NCBI GenBank assembly: GCA_020636315.1
Contig: JACJYA010000020.1
Coordinates: 1 to 64,000, forward strand
Direction: 5' to 3'
DNA length: 64,000 bases
Source of the DNA: Lewinellaceae bacterium
GTDB taxonomy: Bacteria; Bacteroidota; Bacteroidia; Chitinophagales; Saprospiraceae
Shown: piece by piece, positions 59,204 to 64,000 of the stretch
Layout: every line of letters begins with the position of its first letter
How positions within the stretch are numbered: position 1 is the stretch's first letter
Translations under genes and position numbers: made by a program
Notes under the pieces: model-generated
Database searches by the model: none
Told to the model about the DNA's origin: nothing
The model's input: only the letters and a program-made list of their open reading frames with translations

Positions 59204-62062
59204 TCAACAGTCCTGGTCCAGGTCGATATCGATAGATATCCGCCGAACCGTGACCTTTTTGACCTTCCCATCAGGGATGTCGATGTCGAGGCAGTCCAGT
59301 AAGCGCCGGGCATTGTCCTTGCAATCGCCCGCTGCTTCACCTGGTGTTTCCCTGGGCGCCTTTTTCATCCCCGGGTCTATGTGATACGACATTCCGCCAA
59401 TGGGAAAGTCATTGACATAGGCATAGATGGTGAATTCCTGGACTCCACCCAGCTCCTGCGGAGTGAAATCTTCCCCGGCTTCCAAAGTGAAAATGATTTC
59501 TTTCTGCTCTTTAGCGCCGAGAGAGAACCGTTCGCCTCCGGCATTCAGGAATTTCACCTTCCACCCTTTTTTGACCAGGATGTCCGGCAATTTAGGTTCC
59601 AGCCGGGCCTTTCCCGGTAACAGGTAAGGATTGGTGAACCAGAAGCGCCTTCTGATGAAAGCCCGCACCAGTTCTGCGAACCCTCCTCCGCCTGGTACGG
59701 GGGCCACGTTCCGCTGGGCAATATTGTTATCGAACGGCACCAGCCTCCAGTGTGGGATCGTCTGGGCGCCGGTGATGTTGTTGGTGTTACTGGGGTCACC
59801 GTCGGCCTCCACTACGGCCAGCAGGCATTCGTGCCCTTCTATGGCCGGCGTCCAGGCAAAAGGCCCGACTACCGTTACCCCTCCGGAAGCAATACTGCCG
59901 GCCGGCAACTGAGCCGTAGTCATGGATTGCCAGCTATCCGGCCAGACCAGCCCGACGCCGGGGATATTGTGAAAACCTTTGACCACCACATTATTCGCGG
60001 TTTGGGTTCCCCGGTTGCGTACGCGGACGTACATGTAGTTCGTCACGCCAACCACCGGAGTTTCATGGGCCAGGCCGCCGTCAGCGGACAACCGGTTCCA
60101 CATATCCGTGGTGTTCCAGAAATTCTGCTGAAACTGGTATTCTCCATTCCGGCCATCGTTGATAAAGACATCGACATCCGGAGGGTCGCCAACGGTAGTT
60201 ACCGGAGTGGGGGCGCCGGTGGGTTGGTAAGCTCCCTGCCGCTCAAATGCCCAGCGGATCACTTTATGGAAAGCACCACCGGGATGCCCCTCAAAATCAA
60301 CCGTTCCAAGGTCGGCATTCTGGATGGCGAGGGCAAAATCCTCGGGGTCTGTCGGGTTGGTCCCTGGTGTGAGGGTTCCTACCGCGCTGAAGATCAGGAA
60401 ACTCAAATATCTGGCAACAAACTCACGGACGACTGCATCGGGGTGGTCTCCACCACAGGAGCGATACGCCCGGAATAGCGTGGTGGACAGGATCTGTTCG
60501 CTGTTGTAGCCACCGACATCATTGGCTCCGCCCCAGGCCCAGCCGCTGGCTATGGCCCGGTCGTGCCTTCTGTTGATGCCGATCGCCAGGGTCTCCCAGG
60601 GGAAGGTATCGAACCGCCGGGAAGGGTCCGTCCGAAGGAGGCTGTTCGGGTCTCCCAGAATGGCGGCAAGGCTGTCTCCGCAACTGTGGGCGAAGCCAAA
60701 ATTAGCGGAGTTGACATGGTCCCATAAAATGGCATGGCCGAACTCGTGTAAGGTAACCCTCCAGTTGGTGGCCATCCCAACCGGCTGGCCCGATTGGGCA
60801 AGGGTGAAACGAAAGCCGTCGGAACCGTTGCCCAGCCCGTTGCCCGGCGCCTGAGCATTGGGGTCAGTGGAACTCCCATTGATCGTTGCCCGGTGATCCA
60901 CCCGGACCGGAAATGTCGTCCCGTCAAAATAGGTGTTGAGGTTGAACCCCATATCCTGCATCATCCGGAAGAGGCGGTCGCAGTGATAGTACGCATTGAC
61001 CGCGCTGAAATCATCCGTCCTCACATTGTAAAGGAAGTTGCCGGTTGCTTCCGTGGGGATTGCCGGGCTGGGAGAAGAAACATCCACTACCTGCACAAAC
61101 TCACCTTCCAGTTCATCTCCGGGGGCGTCCACGCCATCCAGAGTTACCAGGTCTCTTAACGGATTGAGCACCGCATTGGAAGAACCGGGAAGGATGGTGG
61201 TATCCGCCGTTTTGGTCAGCGGGTCAATGGTGTAAACATAACCGGTGGCATTATCCACCAAAGCCCTCAGATAGAGGACGGAACCAGTAGTTGGCTCAAT
61301 GAATGCCCTCCAGTTGTAATCCTCCTCTCCCGAAACGGGGAGGGTGAAATGCACCTCATAAACGATGTAGTAGGCTCCGGCCTTAATTTTCCGGTTCACT
61401 GCCGGAAGAGGAAGCGTCGGAGCAGGCCCTTCGAGGGGGGCCTTTTCATCGTGGCTTTGGGGCAGCCGCTGTTTGGGGTCGTAACGATAAATGATCAGCC
61501 GGACCCCATTGATCCTGGGTTGGGCCAGCCGCTCCTTTTCCTTTTTGCCGCCTTTAAAATCTTCGGCTTTTATGCCCAGCATATCGGCCAATTCTCCGGA
61601 AGAGAGTTTCTTTTTTTCAGAAGCGAACCCAATGGGGTCTTCTTTGGAGAGGATCTCCACTTCCACGCCGTATTTCAAAGTGCTTACCGAACTACTCACC
61701 CGCATGGGATCATGGTGGACAGACACTGCAACGCCCGAATGCCAGATGGGCAGGCCATGGTGGGTTTGTACATACTCGATGGTGGTGGTGCCGAGTGTGC
61801 GTTTTTCTCCCGCAACCCGAAGCTCATTGCCGAGCTGCAGGTCCGGTTTTTCCAACGGGCCCTCCTGTAGGTGCCCAAGTGCTTCGGGAGGGACTTCGAA
61901 AATGGGAGCGGCTCCCTCTACATAGCTCGCAGAAAGGGCCAGAGGAGATGCCGCTGCGAAATTGCTCTCGGGGAGATAAGGCTCCTGAAGATGCTGGATC
62001 TGCCGGACCCTGCCCTCCTTGTCCTTTCGCAATTTTACATTAGGTGTGATCTTGAATGGCAT
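59204..62062 (-). CDS. Large gluzincin-like metallopeptidase without a signal peptide
   Basis: 952 residues. The N-terminal ~300 residues look like an M4/M36-type propeptide (FTP/PepSY-like: IEYVQTHHGLPIWHSGVAVSVHHDP ... YIVYEVHFTLP ... NWRAFIEPTTGSVLYLRALVDNATG). The zinc motif HEFGHAILWDHVN is at about residues 439-443, with HSCGDSLAAILGDP ~20 residues later as possible third-ligand region (Asp rather than Glu). A CARDB-like domain follows (YMYVRVRNRGTQTANNVVVKGFHNIPG), then a beta-rich C-terminus. The start MPFKITPNVKLRKDKEG has no signal sequence and there is no T9SS tail, so export is unclear. A strong terminator follows. Confidence 0.78.
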   Translation of the reverse strand: MPFKITPNVKLRKDKEGRVRQIQHLQEPYLPESNFAAASPLALSASYVEGAAPIFEVPPEALGHLQEGPLEKPDLQLGNELRVAGEKRTLGTTTIEYVQTHHGLPIWHSGVAVSVHHDPMRVSSSVSTLKYGVEVEILSKEDPIGFASEKKKLSSGELADMLGIKAEDFKGGKKEKERLAQPRINGVRLIIYRYDPKQRLPQSHDEKAPLEGPAPTLPLPAVNRKIKAGAYYIVYEVHFTLPVSGEEDYNWRAFIEPTTGSVLYLRALVDNATGYVYTIDPLTKTADTTILPGSSNAVLNPLRDLVTLDGVDAPGDELEGEFVQVVDVSSPSPAIPTEATGNFLYNVRTDDFSAVNAYYHCDRLFRMMQDMGFNLNTYFDGTTFPVRVDHRATINGSSTDPNAQAPGNGLGNGSDGFRFTLAQSGQPVGMATNWRVTLHEFGHAILWDHVNSANFGFAHSCGDSLAAILGDPNSLLRTDPSRRFDTFPWETLAIGINRRHDRAIASGWAWGGANDVGGYNSEQILSTTLFRAYRSCGGDHPDAVVREFVARYLSFLIFSAVGTLTPGTNPTDPEDFALAIQNADLGTVDFEGHPGGAFHKVIRWAFERQGAYQPTGAPTPVTTVGDPPDVDVFINDGRNGEYQFQQNFWNTTDMWNRLSADGGLAHETPVVGVTNYMYVRVRNRGTQTANNVVVKGFHNIPGVGLVWPDSWQSMTTAQLPAGSIASGGVTVVGPFAWTPAIEGHECLLAVVEADGDPSNTNNITGAQTIPHWRLVPFDNNIAQRNVAPVPGGGGFAELVRAFIRRRFWFTNPYLLPGKARLEPKLPDILVKKGWKVKFLNAGGERFSLGAKEQKEIIFTLEAGEDFTPQELGGVQEFTIYAYVNDFPIGGMSYHIDPGMKKAPRETPGEAAGDCKDNARRLLDCLDIDIPDGKVKKVTVRRISIDIDLDQDC

Positions 62063-62574
62063 GATACATTAGTTTAAGGGGTTAAGAATTGAAAAGAAAT
62101 TGAATTTTATCCTGACAAAAGGAGAGGGTAGAATGCTCCGGGCTATAGCGGCCCTGCCGGCTTTTTCTCAACAGGGATCAGGCCGATTGGGATTGCGGAG
62201 ATTTTGAAGCAAATAGAAAGAGGGGGTAGAAAAGGGAAAGGGCAGGCTTCCCAAAAAACGGTTGTTCTTTGATTCATTGGTTTTTATTTGGGGTGATGAG
62301 TATCCGGACGATTCAATTACAACCCATTCTGATTGAATGTGGCCGGAGTTTTTTTCCGAAGCTCCGGCTATATCGTTTTGTCCAGGCGCTCATTTTACAT
62401 CAAACGCCATTCAAGCTAAGTTTTTTAAAGATAAAAGTCAAACGCTTTGGTATAGTTCCCTCCGAAAGGGCGCAAGGTTCCTGAAAAAAGCAGAAATTTT
62501 GAACACCTTTCCCGAAATAAGGTTAAAAACACCGGATTCCTGTCGCAATTGCACAACCTAAATATTTCCACAAA
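62063..62574. other. 512-nt gap between divergent genes
   Basis: AT-rich regulatory-looking DNA between the metallopeptidase-like gene (minus) and the exported protein (plus). I saw no consensus promoter, repeat or convincing ORF in it. Confidence 0.5.
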
Positions 62575-63744
62575 ATGAAAATTGTTTTTTTTACACTCTT
62601 CCTGGCCATTTCCTTTTCCTGGATTGCCCATGGCCAGTATGCCACTGTCAACTTCGATTATGAAAAAGCGCGCTTTGGAGAAAACCAGCCCCTGCCTGCC
62701 GAGACGCCCATTGTATTCACCGGCCCGATAGAGGCTAACATCGACATTGTGGAAGTGCGGATATTTGCCCCAAAGGGAAAAGATAACAGAGCACCGCTGG
62801 CCGTTGCCGACTGGAAACGCCCCAGGGATAAAAACGGAGCGACCAACTTCAATGTCCTGACAAATTACAAACTGAGGGCTTCCAAGAAGTACGACATCGA
62901 GGTTACTTATTTCCGCCCGGCTACCGATAAAGAACGGCAGGCGCTTATCAGCCGCCTCACACAGTCCATAGATACTTACCTGGACAGCCAGATGGGCAAC
63001 AACAGCAACCGCATTTCCTTCCAGAAATCCGCAAAGAAGATCTTGCGGGATATGAACCAACTGGCGTCATCTGTCCTCTCTGAATACCGGCGGCGGAGTG
63101 ACGAGCCCTTCCCTCCTTTTTCTGAACTGGTAAAAATGAAAACCGAGCAGATAGAATCTGTAAACCTGAGCAAAGCCGGAGCGGAAACGGATGGCTCCAC
63201 TCCGGCCAAAGCCGGGCAGCGGCAGAAACTGATCGAAGAATTGCGGGCGCTGGCCGCCATGGAAATTGAAGCTATGGCCGGCCCCAACCTGCTCATCTTT
63301 GCCGACAGCCGTTATGTGGAAGATTATCAGACGGAAGACAAGGCCGGGTATTTCGCCGTCAATGCCGGCTATGGAGGGGTATATCTCGGCGGCAACCTGG
63401 AAAACCTGGACTATGGCACAGCCCCTTACCTGGGCCTTTCCTTTCCCCTTTCCACCAGTACCATCGCCCCCCGTTTTCTGCGCAACGCCTCCATCACCAT
63501 GGGCGTTTTCACCCGCAATTTTGACGGTGAGAACAACAAAGAGATCAGCGGGCCGCTCATCGGCCGCCCTTTTTACCTGGGGCTGGATTACAAGTTGTTC
63601 CAGTTCGTTCGCTTCAACGCCGGCGGCGCCATCCTGGAAGAACCGGAAACAACAGGCGTCGAAGACAGCAATAAAAGAATATTCCTCCAGCCTTTCATCG
63701 GGCTGAGCGCTAAGGTGAATTTGAGCCTGTCGCTGGATAAGTGA
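62575..63744 (+). CDS. Exported protein of unknown function
   Basis: 389 residues with a signal peptide (MKIVFFTLFLAISFSWIAHGQ). The N-terminal ~90 residues are beta-rich (FGENQPLPAETPIVFTGPIEANIDIVEVRIF). A helical middle follows (about 120-230: RLTQSIDTYLDSQMGN, SAKKILRDMNQLASSVLSEYRRR). The last ~130 residues look like short beta-barrel strands (GYFAVNAGYGGVYLGGNLENLDYG, YLGLSFPLS, FLQPFIGLSAKVNLSLSL). It is possibly an outer-membrane anchored protein. I do not recognise the family. The downstream neighbour is a sigma factor gene. Confidence 0.65.
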   Translation: MKIVFFTLFLAISFSWIAHGQYATVNFDYEKARFGENQPLPAETPIVFTGPIEANIDIVEVRIFAPKGKDNRAPLAVADWKRPRDKNGATNFNVLTNYKLRASKKYDIEVTYFRPATDKERQALISRLTQSIDTYLDSQMGNNSNRISFQKSAKKILRDMNQLASSVLSEYRRRSDEPFPPFSELVKMKTEQIESVNLSKAGAETDGSTPAKAGQRQKLIEELRALAAMEIEAMAGPNLLIFADSRYVEDYQTEDKAGYFAVNAGYGGVYLGGNLENLDYGTAPYLGLSFPLSTSTIAPRFLRNASITMGVFTRNFDGENNKEISGPLIGRPFYLGLDYKLFQFVRFNAGGAILEEPETTGVEDSNKRIFLQPFIGLSAKVNLSLSLDK

Positions 63745-63913
63745 CCCTCCTGTTGCCTTTTTCAGCGGAAACCTGCTCGCCAAAGAAAGCTTGTGCTGCC
63801 GGCTTATAAATCCCGGCACAAGAGGGAAATTTTTACAGGAAAGAAGGCTTACAAAAGCGAAAAATCAATAAATTCCCCATTCATCTGATAACCAACCCCG
63901 ATAATCCCGATCT

Positions 63914-64000
63914 ATGAGCAGAGAGCAGGAGTGGCTGAAAGAGCTGCAGGCTGGTAAGAGGGAGGCGTATGAAAAAGTTTACCGCCGGCACTACCGCATG
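63914..64000 (+). CDS. ECF-type sigma factor, N-terminus only
   Basis: 29 codons are present before the window ends: MSREQEWLKELQAGKREAYE then KVYRRHYRM. The pattern of a short charged helix followed by a Y..Y....-type region 2 start is typical of sigma-70 family (ECF) factors of Bacteroidota. The call rests on a short fragment. Confidence 0.6.
   Translation, partial: MSREQEWLKELQAGKREAYEKVYRRHYRM

Overview
The window reads as a chromosomal segment of a Bacteroidota bacterium, most likely from the Saprospiria (Lewinella/Haliscomenobacter-like). The grounds are the moderately high GC, several proteins ending in type IX secretion (T9SS) sorting domains of types A and B, many lipoboxes, a BlaI/M56 pair with TonB domains, and promoters of the Bacteroidota form TTG-N19/20-TAnnTTTG. 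There is no rRNA, no CRISPR array and no prophage. One intact tRNA (Phe, GAA) is present.

Layout. 0.1-9 kb: an HD/Pycsar-effector-like membrane protein, a TIGR03643-type protein, ferritin, a DUF2007 protein, a blaI/M56-TonB pair with a striking promoter palindrome, a REP-associated transposase between REP-like hairpins, and an Ig-like lipoprotein. 9.5-20 kb: an esterase-like lipoprotein, then a molybdenum block (FdhF/YdeP oxidoreductase, moaA, moeA, moaC, a MobB-like/MobA fusion, modB, modC). 20-25 kb: a beta-barrel protein, a DM13 lipoprotein and a two-component system. 25-37.7 kb: a histidine pathway on the minus strand (hisIE, hisF, hisA, hisH, Uma2, hisB, hisC, a disrupted hisD, hisG). 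It is headed by a six-His-codon leader peptide and attenuator that lie downstream of a tRNA-Phe gene and two tRNA-Phe relics. 37.8-47.5 kb: a degenerate M90 protein, cytochrome c, a toxin-antitoxin pair, an aldo/keto reductase, an HNH nuclease, an EF-G and ClpB. 48-64 kb: a 2139-residue T9SS-B adhesin-like protein, membrane transport proteins, an SBBP T9SS-A protein, a large HEFGH metallopeptidase-like protein, an outer-surface protein and the start of an ECF sigma factor.

Two systems stand out. The first is histidine regulation. One consensus promoter precedes the tRNA-Phe array. Then come the leader peptide with its His run and a Rho-independent hairpin whose 5' arm can alternatively pair with the end of the leader ORF, and then hisG. 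This fits ribosome-mediated attenuation, possibly co-transcribed with a tRNA. The second is an intergenic repeat landscape with four layers: a 91-bp dispersed element with terminal inverted repeats (four full copies plus two long variants), a 240-bp element bounded by inverted GCGAATCCAG-GCTAAA termini (two copies), REP hairpins beside a RAYT transposase, and degenerate tandem arrays with an 8-bp period in more than a dozen gaps, some running into gene ends.

Lesions: hisD and the T9SS protein at 27.4-29.8 kb both carry apparent frameshifts. These may be real or may be sequence errors.
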